From: CAIXYX01 sp043806415
GTDB lineage: Archaea > Micrarchaeota > Micrarchaeia > Anstonellales > Anstonellaceae
Length of the DNA: 22,489 nucleotides
Direction of reading: 5' to 3'
NCBI GenBank assembly: GCA_043806415.1
Contig: JAZDHB010000014.1
Location: forward strand, 1 to 22,489
Each line of letters starts with the position of its first letter. Position 1 is the stretch's first letter. Of this stretch, positions 1 to 6,408 are shown in pieces. The translations under genes and the position numbers were made by a program. The notes under the pieces are model-generated. The model saw nothing but the letters and a program-made list of their open reading frames with translations. It did no database searches and had not been told where the DNA came from.

Positions 1-488
1 CCTTTGCTTTGCGGGATAAAGTGATCAAGCGTAGCATTACTATCAGATAATTTATCCCCACAATACCGGCAAGTCCAATTATCCCGTTCGAATATCTCAC
101 GTCTTTTATCCGGCAAGGTAAAATAATCCTCATTGCCCTTAGTCGTTTTAGGTTGTAATTTCTTTGCAACAGCCGGAATATTTGCGGGTAAAACAACGGT
201 GTAAATTGTTCCTTCGCGGGTAGTGTCCCCAACTTTAATACAACCCTTTTTCTCCAAGCTCTTTAAGATATCTGAAACTTGTGCGAAACTCGTTATCATT
301 CCACGCGCTGATTTTGCATGACCTGATGCGATAGTTCTTTTTCCGATTCTGATTTCGTCAAGCGATTTTTCTAACCACGAATGCCTGAAGAGATACAAAT
401 ACATCGATAATTCGTATGGGGTTAACTCAGACGCAAGGTAATCGACAATTTGTTTCATTATTTCTGAAACGTTGTCCACAGTATACAT
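1..488 (-). CDS. HNH endonuclease with N-terminal winged-helix-like region (3' end cut by window)
   Basis: An open frame of 162 codons enters from ATG 488 and runs off the left edge, so the C-terminus is missing. Near the truncated end it reads REIFERDNWTCRYCG, then LDHFIPQSKG. This is the classic HNH nuclease pattern: a CxxC zinc pair followed by the DH of the beta-beta-alpha metal site. The first 100 residues look helical. They include RTIASGHAKSARGMITSFAQ and SDILKSLEKKGCIKVG, which resemble a winged helix that could bind DNA. A GGTGG Shine-Dalgarno lies 8 bases before ATG 488. An alternative GTG at 479 is 27 bp from a TTTAAAT element at 503-508, so a leaderless start is also possible. Composition is clearly AT-richer than the rest of the window, which suggests acquisition by transfer. 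HNH family assignment is firm; target and role (homing, restriction, phage) are unknown. Confidence 0.85.
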   Translation of the reverse strand, partial: MYTVDNVSEIMKQIVDYLASELTPYELSMYLYLFRHSWLEKSLDEIRIGKRTIASGHAKSARGMITSFAQVSDILKSLEKKGCIKVGDTTREGTIYTVVLPANIPAVAKKLQPKTTKGNEDYFTLPDKRREIFERDNWTCRYCGDKLSDSNATLDHFIPQSK

Positions 489-558
489 ATCTGAATCCAC
501 CTTTAAATATGATGCTTCCGTGGTTTCCTATTGTTTCCGCGTCTTTGAGTTTCTTTTA

Positions 559-583
559 GGGGCGTGTCGAACTTTCACGCCCC
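559..583. terminator. GC stem-loop at the composition boundary
   Basis: GGGGCGTG (559-566) pairs perfectly with CACGCCCC (576-583) across a 9-base loop. It lies between the HNH gene start and the 3' end of the gene at 660-1178. A T-rich stretch (about 540-556) lies on its left, so it could terminate the minus-strand gene from 1178. It also marks the point where base composition changes. Function is inferred. Confidence 0.4.
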
Positions 584-659
584 CGCTTCTCGTCAATCAT
601 CTATTCCGCATGTCGGCCAGGCTAACGAAAAGGCATCAGTCCGTCCGCCTGACGGCTGT

Positions 660-1178
660 TCAGTCCTGCTTCTTGTGCTCGCCCCGCTTCCCGTAGATGG
701 GCTTCGAGCGCCCGTGTGGGGACCGGAAGAGCGGATGCGCCGGCATCGGGCCGGGGCGGGACCAGTCCGGCCGGCCCACTTGCGAGGAGAATTTGTCCCA
801 TTCGAAATTCACGTAAAACGAGCGCGAGTTCTCGATGTCCACGAGCACGAATTTCTGGTCCTTGATCTGGAATTTAAGCATCAGCAGGCCCTTGATGTCG
901 TTGAGGCGCATGGAATGGGATTTGCTGGACGTGACCAGGAAGCAGATGCCCGAGCCGCTCTTCTGCAAAAAGAGCAGCGATTGCTCGAATTCGGCCTCGG
1001 AGCCGAACTGCAGCTCGAAACCCACCTGCGAATCCGGCCTTTTGAGCATGAGAAAGAGCGGGGACTGCACCTTCATGTACCCGAAGCGGGAGCCGATGGC
1101 GCAATACTCCTTCTCGAGCGAGGCGAGCAGGTCGGACGCGGGCTTGCGCACGGCGACGATTTGCTGGATGAAATCCAT
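660..1178 (-). CDS. hypothetical protein
   Basis: I do not recognise this 172-residue protein. The first 130 residues look like a compact alpha/beta domain, with segments such as GFELQFGSEAEFEQSLLF, GSGICFLVTSSKSH and FVLVDIENSRSFYVNFEW. The last 40 residues are basic and rich in Pro, Gly and His and look disordered. ATG 1178 is preferred over GTG 1184 because an AT-rich element centred on 1205 lies 27 bp upstream, the spacing of a leaderless archaeal transcript. It shares that promoter region with the AMMECR1 gene at 1231. It ends at TGA 660. No enzyme motif is convincing, so no function is proposed. Codon use matches the GC-rich host rather than the HNH gene to its left. Confidence 0.7.
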   Translation of the reverse strand: MDFIQQIVAVRKPASDLLASLEKEYCAIGSRFGYMKVQSPLFLMLKRPDSQVGFELQFGSEAEFEQSLLFLQKSGSGICFLVTSSKSHSMRLNDIKGLLMLKFQIKDQKFVLVDIENSRSFYVNFEWDKFSSQVGRPDWSRPGPMPAHPLFRSPHGRSKPIYGKRGEHKKQD

Positions 1179-1199
1179 AGGCACATTATGGGGTGGGCA

Positions 1200-1226
1200 G
1201 GATTAAGAACTTTGCAGACGTTCTTA
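1200..1226. promoter_or_regulatory. shared divergent TATA element with inverted repeat
   Basis: GGATTAAGAAC at 1200-1210 is the only AT-rich element between divergent start codons 1178 (minus) and 1231 (plus). It lies 26-27 bp from each, as expected for two leaderless transcripts. A perfect 7-bp inverted repeat, TAAGAAC (1204-1210) and GTTCTTA (1220-1226), overlaps the element and could be an operator. Confidence 0.45.
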
Positions 1227-1230
1227 GGCC

Positions 1231-1842
1231 ATGGGAGGGATGCCGGAGGCGCGCGAAGGCGAGATGGCGGTGCGCGGGGCGAGGAAGGCCCTGCGCGACG
1301 CGCTGGAAGGGCGCGAGCCCGAGGACGTTGGCGGACTGCCCGTTTTCGGTGAGGCGCGCGGCGTGTTCGTCTCCATCCATACATATCCGGCGCACGAGCT
1401 GCGCGGATGCATCGGATTCCCGTACCCGCTCATGCCTCTGGGCAAAGCGCTCTCCAAGGCCGCGTGCGCGGCCGGGCTTGAGGATTCGAGATTCGCGCCC
1501 GTGCGGGCGGGCGAGCTGGACTCCCTCGTTTTCGAGGTGAGCGTGCTCAGCGTTCCCAAGGAGATGAAGATCCGGGAACCGGCGGCCCGCCTCCAAGCGC
1601 TCAAGATCGGCCGCGACGGGCTCATCCTCGAATACGGACGCGCATCGGGGCTCCTCCTGCCGCAGGTTCCGATCGAATGGAACTGGAACGGGACGCAATT
1701 CCTCGAGGCGCTCTGCGAGAAGGCGGGGCTCCCGCGCGACATGTGGAAGTCCGCGTCGGCGCGCCTCTTCACGTTCCAGGCCGCCGTGTTCGAGGAGCAG
1801 AAGCCGAACGGAAAAGTAACGCTGAAGAAGATGATCCGCTAA
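1231..1842 (+). CDS. AMMECR1 domain protein
   Basis: This 203-residue protein spans the whole AMMECR1 domain (PF01871, TIGR00296), which is widespread in archaea and eukaryotes but has no settled biochemical role. The diagnostic LRGCIG motif is at about residues 57-62. It is preceded by GVFVSIHTYPAHE and followed by a FAPVRAGELDSLVFEVSVLS segment. The C-terminal part has the GLLLPQVPIEWNWNGTQFLEALCEKAGL and WKSASARLFTFQAAVF blocks, in family order. ATG 1231 is chosen because it sits 26 bp after the AT-rich element at 1200-1210. ATG 1240 and 1264 are in frame, but the latter would remove residues that align to the family. It diverges from the unknown gene at 660-1178. Some relatives are fused or linked to radical-SAM or Memo-like proteins; none is seen here. 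Confidence 0.93.
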   Translation: MGGMPEAREGEMAVRGARKALRDALEGREPEDVGGLPVFGEARGVFVSIHTYPAHELRGCIGFPYPLMPLGKALSKAACAAGLEDSRFAPVRAGELDSLVFEVSVLSVPKEMKIREPAARLQALKIGRDGLILEYGRASGLLLPQVPIEWNWNGTQFLEALCEKAGLPRDMWKSASARLFTFQAAVFEEQKPNGKVTLKKMIR

Positions 1843-1936
1843 GCCCGGATGGGGCGAAAGCGAGCCGAGAGGAAAAGACGGGAACGAAGCGCATACGCGC
1901 TTTATCGGCGCGGCGTGCGCGCGCGAAGGTTCGGAC

Positions 1937-2926
1937 ATGAAAACCAGGATCGACAAGAGCACCGGACAAACGACCATCTCCCTGCCGGAGGCGGCGGCCA
2001 AGGCGATGGAGAATGTCGGCGAGGCGGACGTGTTCGTGTTGGGCGAGGGCGTGCTGCTCGTGTGCGCAGGCGGGAAATTCACGCAAGAGGAAAACGCGCC
2101 GGATGAGCCGGCGCAGAAAACAAGAATGATTCCAACGGAGGGGGCTTTGAAGGGGACCGATACTTCGAGCGCGTGGGATCACGAGCAGGCGCTCCTGCAC
2201 AAGTTGTCCCTCGTGGCTTTCAAGGACCGGCTGGTGCCGCCGGTGGACAACATGCTCGACGAGCAGGAACGCCGGACGCTGCAAGCCCTGCTCGAACGCA
2301 AGGTCATCTCGATCTACAAGAACGAGAAATATCCCAAGGGCGTGTACAACATCCCGCGGGGCGTGTACATCCACGCGGCCAGGGGGGCGGACGGGATGGG
2401 CGAAGGCGGAAGAAATGCGCAATCGGGAGCGGGCGGCGGTATCATCAAGCCCTATGCGCCGGCCGGCCCGGGCGCATCCAACGGACGCACGGCGCCCCCG
2501 TATGAGCGCGCGGGGCGGACGGGCGGTTCGCCCGCTCCGGCGTATCCGGCCTACCCCTCGTCGCCCTCATTCATCTCCAAGCCCGGCGACCTGAACACCG
2601 TCGAGCACCTCATCGCCAAGGGCTACATGGTGCTCGACAACGAGAACGAAGCGAAAACGGTGATGCCGCACATCAACGCCAAGCTCAAGAACGAGACCGT
2701 CAAGGGCATCCGGGGCTTCGACCGCAAATACTACGTGCTGCGCCGCTCGTTCCTCATGGAATACGAGAGCCGCCTGCTGCCAATCCTGGACGCCGGCGCG
2801 GCGAACGTGAAGACATTGGGCGAAAAACTCGGCCTGGACGAGAACGCGGTGACGGTGCTCCTCATGATCCTGGGCGACGACGGAGAGGTCATCGAGCTGA
2901 AGAAAGGCATGTGGAGGAGAGCCTGA
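1937..2926 (+). CDS. probable DNA-binding protein with AbrB-like and winged-helix-like regions
   Basis: This 329-residue protein is not from a family I can name. Three blocks can be seen. Residues 1-50 (KTRIDKSTGQTTISLPEAA, then ADVFVLGEGVLLVC) have the strand pattern of AbrB/SpoVT-type swapped hairpins. Residues about 75-150 (WDHEQALLHKLSLVAFKDRL to YPKGVYNIPRGVYIHAA) look like a winged helix. Residues about 150-210 are a Gly/Ala/Pro/Ser-rich linker. Residues about 215-329 form another helical domain, with NVKTLGEKLGLDENAVTVLL as a likely helix-turn-helix followed by a wing. A role in transcription or chromosome organisation is inferred from this layout only. ATG 1937 follows AAGGTTCGGAC. 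The stop TGA overlaps ATG 2926 of a short frame that looks like a duplicated gene start. Confidence 0.75.
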   Translation: MKTRIDKSTGQTTISLPEAAAKAMENVGEADVFVLGEGVLLVCAGGKFTQEENAPDEPAQKTRMIPTEGALKGTDTSSAWDHEQALLHKLSLVAFKDRLVPPVDNMLDEQERRTLQALLERKVISIYKNEKYPKGVYNIPRGVYIHAARGADGMGEGGRNAQSGAGGGIIKPYAPAGPGASNGRTAPPYERAGRTGGSPAPAYPAYPSSPSFISKPGDLNTVEHLIAKGYMVLDNENEAKTVMPHINAKLKNETVKGIRGFDRKYYVLRRSFLMEYESRLLPILDAGAANVKTLGEKLGLDENAVTVLLMILGDDGEVIELKKGMWRRA

Positions 2927-3026
2927 TGGAAAAAATAGTGGGGAGGGGAATCAGGAGGAACCTGAAACTGAAGGGGAGGGAGCAGAGCCCCCGCCCCTGC
3001 GGTTCGGAGTGGAGGAGAGCCTGATG
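2911..3026 (+). repeat. two exact 18-bp copies flanking a degenerate duplicated gene start
   Basis: GTGGAGGAGAGCCTGATG occurs at 2911-2928 and again at 3009-3026, exactly 98 bp apart. Each copy carries a GGAGGAG Shine-Dalgarno and an ATG. The first copy forms the stop of the upstream gene (ending MWRRA) and opens a 32-codon frame at 2926 that ends SEWRRA. That peptide begins MEKIVGRGIRRN and resembles the start of the HD protein, MSKSRGMGIGKN. The pattern fits a tandem duplication of the intergenic region and 5' gene end, followed by decay of one copy. Confidence 0.75.
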
Positions 3027-4217
3027 AGCAAATCCAGGGGGATGGGGATCGGGAAGAACCGGATGGGAAAGACTTCGGCGCGCACGTCCATCCGCGATCC
3101 GGTGCACGGCACCATCGTGCTCGATGCGCTCGAGACGCGCATCATCGACACGCCGGCCTTCCAGCGCCTGCGCCACATCCGCCAGCTGGGCCTCACCCAC
3201 CTGACTTATCCGGGCGCGCACCACACGCGCTTCGAGCATTCGCTGGGCGCGCTCTATTTGGCGGACCGGATGGCCCGGGCGCTCGGGCTGCCGGAAGAGG
3301 AAGTCGCGCGCGTGCGCCTCGCCGCGCTCCTGCACGACGTGGGGCATATGCCCTTCTCGCACGATTCCGACGAGGTGGTCAGCCCGAAGCTGGGCGACCA
3401 CGAGGCGCGCGGCGCGAGGATGGTGCGCGCCTCGCCCATCGCCGACATCCTCTCCGAGCAGGAGGATCCGGGGCGCATCGCCTCGTACATGGTCGGGGGC
3501 TCGTTCGGCCAGATCATCGCCTCCGACGTAGGCGCGGACCGCATCGACTACCTCCTGCGCGACGCGCATTACACCGGCGTGGCGTACGGGCTGATCGACT
3601 GGGAGCGCATCATCACCACCATCCTCTGGCAGGACGGGAAGATGGCGCTCTCGGAAGGGGGCCTGCAGGCCGCCGAATCGCTCATCCTGGCGCGCTTTTC
3701 CATGTTCCACACGATCTATTACCACCACAGCGTGCGCATCGCGCGACTCATGATCCAGCAGGCCATGAAAGAGGCGATGTCGGACGCCTCGTTCGACTGG
3801 GAGGCGGCGCAAGAGGACGGGGACGGAGCGATGCTTGAGCGCCTCTCGCACCGCCCGGCCGCCCGCGACTGGGTGGAGCGCATCCACGCGCGCCGGATGT
3901 TCAAGCGCTCGGCGGTCATATCGTGGGAAAAGCTCGGCTCGAAAGCGCGCAAAACGGCCTCCGACGGCTCGCTGGCGGAAAAGATTTCGGAAGCGAGCGG
4001 CTGCCGGGTGCTCGTGGATTTGCCCGGGCAGTTCATCACCGAGCCGAAAATCAGGATCATGAGGCCGGAAGGGCCGCAGGGCCTGGGCGAGGCGTCGGCC
4101 CTCCTTTCCGCTTTGGGTGCGGCCGCGCGTCAGCGGGCGACGCTGCTGGTGTGCTCAAGAGAAGAGGATGTCCAAAAGGTGGGAAAGGCGGCGCGAGAAA
4201 TCCTCGGGCTGGAATGA
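3024..4217 (+). CDS. HD-superfamily phosphohydrolase (COG1078 type)
   Basis: This 397-residue protein belongs to the HD metal-dependent phosphohydrolases related to dGTPases and SAMHD1. It begins with the family block SIRDPVHGTIVLD, then TPAFQRLRHIRQLGL and HHTRFEHSLG (first metal His, about H72). ALLHDVGHMPFSH carries the HD pair (about H104-D105). SDVGADRIDYLLRDAHYTGV holds the distal Asp. Family members hydrolyse (deoxy)nucleoside triphosphates or other phosphoesters; the substrate here is unknown, with nucleotide-pool control the likeliest role. ATG 3024 is preceded by GGAGGAG; GTG 3009 would place the start inside that ribosome site. The first 20 residues are basic and not part of the domain. 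The gene converges on the 5S rRNA gene. Confidence 0.93.
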   Translation: MSKSRGMGIGKNRMGKTSARTSIRDPVHGTIVLDALETRIIDTPAFQRLRHIRQLGLTHLTYPGAHHTRFEHSLGALYLADRMARALGLPEEEVARVRLAALLHDVGHMPFSHDSDEVVSPKLGDHEARGARMVRASPIADILSEQEDPGRIASYMVGGSFGQIIASDVGADRIDYLLRDAHYTGVAYGLIDWERIITTILWQDGKMALSEGGLQAAESLILARFSMFHTIYYHHSVRIARLMIQQAMKEAMSDASFDWEAAQEDGDGAMLERLSHRPAARDWVERIHARRMFKRSAVISWEKLGSKARKTASDGSLAEKISEASGCRVLVDLPGQFITEPKIRIMRPEGPQGLGEASALLSALGAAARQRATLLVCSREEDVQKVGKAAREILGLE

Positions 4218-4253
4218 TTCGCTGGAAAATGAGTGAGCGCTCGCGCTGTTCGT

Positions 4254-4259
4254 AAAAAA
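4254..4259 (-). terminator. T-run after 5S rRNA
   Basis: On the minus strand a run of six T starts 6 bases beyond the 5S rRNA 3' end. Archaeal RNA polymerase terminates on such U-tracts. A small palindrome, GAGCGCTC, lies about 10-20 bases further downstream. Confidence 0.6.
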
Positions 4260-4264
4260 TTAAG

Positions 4265-4379
4265 TGCCAGCAGCAACCGGTCCTCCCGCGAGATCGCAGT
4301 ACTGATCCGGTCGTGAGCGAGCTTAACTGCCGAGTTCGGGATGGGATCGGGTGTGACCTCACTCCTGTGACCGCTGACA
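4265..4379 (-). rRNA. rrf: 5S ribosomal RNA
   Basis: The minus strand carries the universally conserved 5S core CCCGAACTCGGCAGTTAAGC. The ends pair to close helix I: GTCAGCGG near 4378 with CTGCTGGC near 4266, plus a T-A pair at 4379/4265. GGTCACAGGAGTGAGGTCAC and the CCGGATCAGTACTGCGATC segment follow archaeal 5S order. The length is about 115 nt. A TTTAAAAA element at 4401-4408 lies 25-26 bp upstream of the predicted 5' end. No 16S or 23S sequence is nearby, so the gene stands alone, as in several archaeal lineages. Confidence 0.95.
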
Positions 4380-4400
4380 GATATTATATGGTGAAAAGGA

Positions 4401-4408
4401 TTTTTAAA
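4401..4408. promoter_or_regulatory. TATA box between 5S rRNA and divergent gene
   Basis: TTTTTAAA (TTTAAAAA on minus) is centred 25-26 bp from the 5S rRNA 5' end, the right spacing for its promoter. The element is nearly symmetric. Read on plus, it would start an mRNA near 4430, about 30 nt before the GTG at 4462, leaving room for the GGAG site at 4450-4453. It may serve both genes. Confidence 0.6.
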
Positions 4409-4461
4409 GCATCGCTCCGTTGCATGAGCATATCGGATTGTCAATAAACGGAGATGATTTC

Positions 4462-5220
4462 GTGGCGCCGGCCAAGAAAAAACCCAGCAAGATAGCCTTA
4501 AGACGGCCCAAGTCGGCGAGCGCGGCGGCCCGCCCGATGCCGAAGGCGCCCGCAAAAACGGGAGCGAAAGCGCCCCAAAAAACGAGGACAAACGCGCGCC
4601 GGGCGGCGCCATTCGTCCCGAAGCTGATGGATCTTTTCAAAAAGCCGGCGTTGATCCGGTCCGAAGCCGAGAAACCGGCGCGGGCCCGAACCGATGCGCT
4701 CCCCCGGCGGATGGATGCACCGACGAAAGAGATGGCCGGCCCCCGTCCGGCCGGGGCGCCCTGCTGCCCGAAGTTCAATCCGGCCCGCTGGGACGGCAAG
4801 GAATTCGAATTCGAGGACAAGCTGTTCCTCAAGGACCGGGTGACGAGCTTCCTGCACATGCCCCTCAACTTCGGCTCCGTGGCCACGAAGAATTTCAAGA
4901 AGATAAAAGACGCAGGGGCCGAGTCCAAGGACGGGCTGATGCTCGTGGATGAGAACTCCGCGTTCGGCGCGGACGTGTATTTTTCCATTTCCAGGAATTT
5001 CCCGGGCGCCCAGGCCGTCATGCTCTCCGGGCATTTCCTGACCAAGGCGTTCGAAGGCGAATATTCGCAGATGCCCAGATGGATGGAGGAGATGGCCGCC
5101 TACGTGAAAAGCACGGGCCGGCGCCGGATCACGCACTTCCTGTTCTATTATCCTACCTGCCCCAAGTGCTCGAAGATCTACGGGAAGAACTACACCGTGA
5201 TCTTCGCGCAGGTGGGATAG
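4462..5220 (+). CDS. conserved protein of unknown function with a basic Ala/Lys/Arg/Pro-rich N-terminal tail
   Basis: The product is 252 residues. Residues 1 to about 80 are a low-complexity tail rich in Ala, Lys, Pro and Arg, resembling histone H1 or nucleoid-protein tails. The folded part starts at CCPKFNPARWDGKEFEFEDK and continues through FLHMPLNFGSVATKNFKKI, PGAQAVMLSGHFLTKAFEG and a final FYYPTCPKCSKIYGKNYTVI. This matches a prokaryotic family often labelled simply 'hydrolase', with a terminal CPKCxKxYGKNY signature; I recall it from memory and know of no proven reaction. The CxxC pair near the end could bind metal. GTG 4462 is chosen because GGAG lies 8 bases upstream; TTG 4420 has no such site. 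It converges with NDK. Confidence 0.8.
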   Translation: MAPAKKKPSKIALRRPKSASAAARPMPKAPAKTGAKAPQKTRTNARRAAPFVPKLMDLFKKPALIRSEAEKPARARTDALPRRMDAPTKEMAGPRPAGAPCCPKFNPARWDGKEFEFEDKLFLKDRVTSFLHMPLNFGSVATKNFKKIKDAGAESKDGLMLVDENSAFGADVYFSISRNFPGAQAVMLSGHFLTKAFEGEYSQMPRWMEEMAAYVKSTGRRRITHFLFYYPTCPKCSKIYGKNYTVIFAQVG

Positions 5221-5292
5221 GAAAGAAATCGGGAATAAAAAATAGCGGATGAAAAAACAGAAAACAAAAGGAAGCAAAACGAAAAAACATCG

Positions 5293-5332
5293 GCGGGCCT
5301 TGAGGCCCGCTTGGCGCGGCCCGGGCCGCGCC
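5293..5332. terminator. two adjacent GC hairpins between convergent genes
   Basis: GCGGGCC (5293-5299) pairs with GGCCCGC (5304-5310) over a TTGA loop. Two bases later, GGCGCGGCCCGGGCCGCGCC (5313-5332) is a perfect 20-bp palindrome. They sit in the 140-bp space between the unknown gene ending at 5220 and the NDK gene ending at 5361. T-rich stretches follow on the plus side and A-rich DNA (T-rich on minus) flanks the other, so they suit bidirectional termination or mRNA 3'-end protection. Confidence 0.55.
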
Positions 5333-5360
5333 TTTAGTATTTTACTTATTTATTTCTTCT

Positions 5361-5831
5361 TTACTTCTTCTCGTCGTCCGCGGCCGTGAAGCCGTCCAGC
5401 GAGCGCTTCCAGGCGTGCAGCTCGTCCTTGGAGAAGAAGCGCGCCACCTCCTTGTTGGCCGTCTCCAGCGAATCGGATGCGTGGATGATGTTGTACTGCG
5501 TCGAGAGCGAATAATCTCCGCGGATGGTGCCCGGCAAGGCGGTGCGCGCGTTGGTGGGGCCGCACATGGCGCGCAGCACGTTGACCGCGTCCACGCCCTG
5601 CGCCACCATGGCGAGCACGGGCGCGCTGGTCATGAAGGCGGCGAGCTTCGGGTAGAAGGGCTTGGTGACGAGGTGCGAATAGTGCTCGTCGCATTTGGCC
5701 TTGTCCAATTGGATCATCTTCAGGCCCACGATCTGCAGGCCGCGCTTCTCGATGCGGGAGAGCACTTCGCCCAAGAGGCCCCGCTGGAGGGCGTCGGGTT
5801 TTATGAGAATCAGGGTTTTCTCCACGGACAT
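5361..5831 (-). CDS. ndk: nucleoside diphosphate kinase
   Basis: NDK transfers the terminal phosphate from ATP to nucleoside diphosphates through a phospho-histidine, balancing NTP and dNTP pools. The 156-residue product starts MSVEKTLILIKPDA (Lys11 binds phosphate), has MCGPTNARTALPGTIRGDY, and carries the active-site NIIHASDS with His117. ATG 5831 is preferred over the TTG-type extension at 5843 because GGTGG precedes it by 5 bases and the family begins there. It is last in the L7Ae-S28e-L24e-NDK cluster, an order common in archaea. The 55-bp gap before it holds a T8 run (terminator-like on minus) and an AT-rich TTTAATC element about 29 bp upstream, so NDK may also have its own promoter. 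The last 10 residues are an acidic and lysine tail. Confidence 0.97.
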   Translation of the reverse strand: MSVEKTLILIKPDALQRGLLGEVLSRIEKRGLQIVGLKMIQLDKAKCDEHYSHLVTKPFYPKLAAFMTSAPVLAMVAQGVDAVNVLRAMCGPTNARTALPGTIRGDYSLSTQYNIIHASDSLETANKEVARFFSKDELHAWKRSLDGFTAADDEKK

Positions 5832-5886
5832 GAAACCACCCAAATCAGGATCGAAAGATTAAATCAAAAATAAAAAAAATGATGCG

Positions 5887-6171
5887 CTACTTCTTGGCCT
5901 CGGGCTTCTTGGCGGCCTTCTCGGCCAGCTTCGCCTCGATGTCCTTGGCGAAGGCGGATTCCTTCTTCTCCGCCTTCTTCTCGCCCACGAGCGCGACCGT
6001 CTTGGAGGTCCAGCCCATGTGCCGGCCCTCGCGGATCGGCTTCTTCATCGCCCGGCCCAGCATGTTGCGCCGGCATTTGGAAGAGCAGAAGGCGAGCGTC
6101 TCGCCGGTGGTGCGCACAAGCATGAAGCCGGTGCCCGGAACGACGGGATTGTTGCAGAAAACACAAATCAT
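5887..6171 (-). CDS. rpl24e: 50S ribosomal protein L24e
   Basis: This zinc-ribbon protein of the large ribosomal subunit is 94 residues long. The metal site is visible as C3-x2-C6 and C29-x3-C33 (ICVFCNNPV and AFCSSKCRRNM). Then come the RAMKKPIREGRHMGWT segment that contacts rRNA and a basic tail. Typical archaeal L24e is about 60-70 residues, so the Lys/Ala/Glu-rich tail from about residue 62 is an extension. ATG 6171 follows GAGGGATTGAC. It is co-transcribed with S28e (15-bp gap) and L7Ae. Confidence 0.96.
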   Translation of the reverse strand: MICVFCNNPVVPGTGFMLVRTTGETLAFCSSKCRRNMLGRAMKKPIREGRHMGWTSKTVALVGEKKAEKKESAFAKDIEAKLAEKAAKKPEAKK

Positions 6172-6186
6172 GTCAATCCCTCAAAA

Positions 6187-6399
6187 CTAGCGGGCCTTGA
6201 TCTCCTTGGCCTCGCGCTCGGTCTCCAAGAGGAGGATGATGTCCCCCTTTCGCACCGGCCCCTTGACGTTGCGCCGGATCACGCGGCCCTTGTCCTTGCC
6301 CGCGTGGATCTTGCACATCACCTGATAGACCTCGCCGTGGATGCCCGTCTTGGCACGCACGTCGACGATCTCGACCGGGATTGCGTCTATGACAGCCAT
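6187..6399 (-). CDS. rps28e: 30S ribosomal protein S28e
   Basis: This is a small OB-fold protein of the small ribosomal subunit, found in archaea and eukaryotes. The 70-residue product has normal length and the family signature TGIHGEVYQVMCKI, followed by GKDKGRVIRRNVKGPVRKGD and an ETEREAKEIKAR end. ATG 6399 follows AAGGTGGATAA, a strong ribosome-binding site overlapping the end of L7Ae. Gaps of 9 bp to L7Ae and 15 bp to L24e indicate one transcript. Confidence 0.97.
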   Translation of the reverse strand: MAVIDAIPVEIVDVRAKTGIHGEVYQVMCKIHAGKDKGRVIRRNVKGPVRKGDIILLLETEREAKEIKAR

Positions 6400-6408
6400 T
6401 TATCCACC

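Noticed and set aside
564..1352. A 262-codon plus-strand frame across the unknown minus gene and the AMMECR1 start
   Set aside because: It is an antisense shadow: very Arg/His/Gly-rich, no family resemblance, and it overlaps two better-supported genes.
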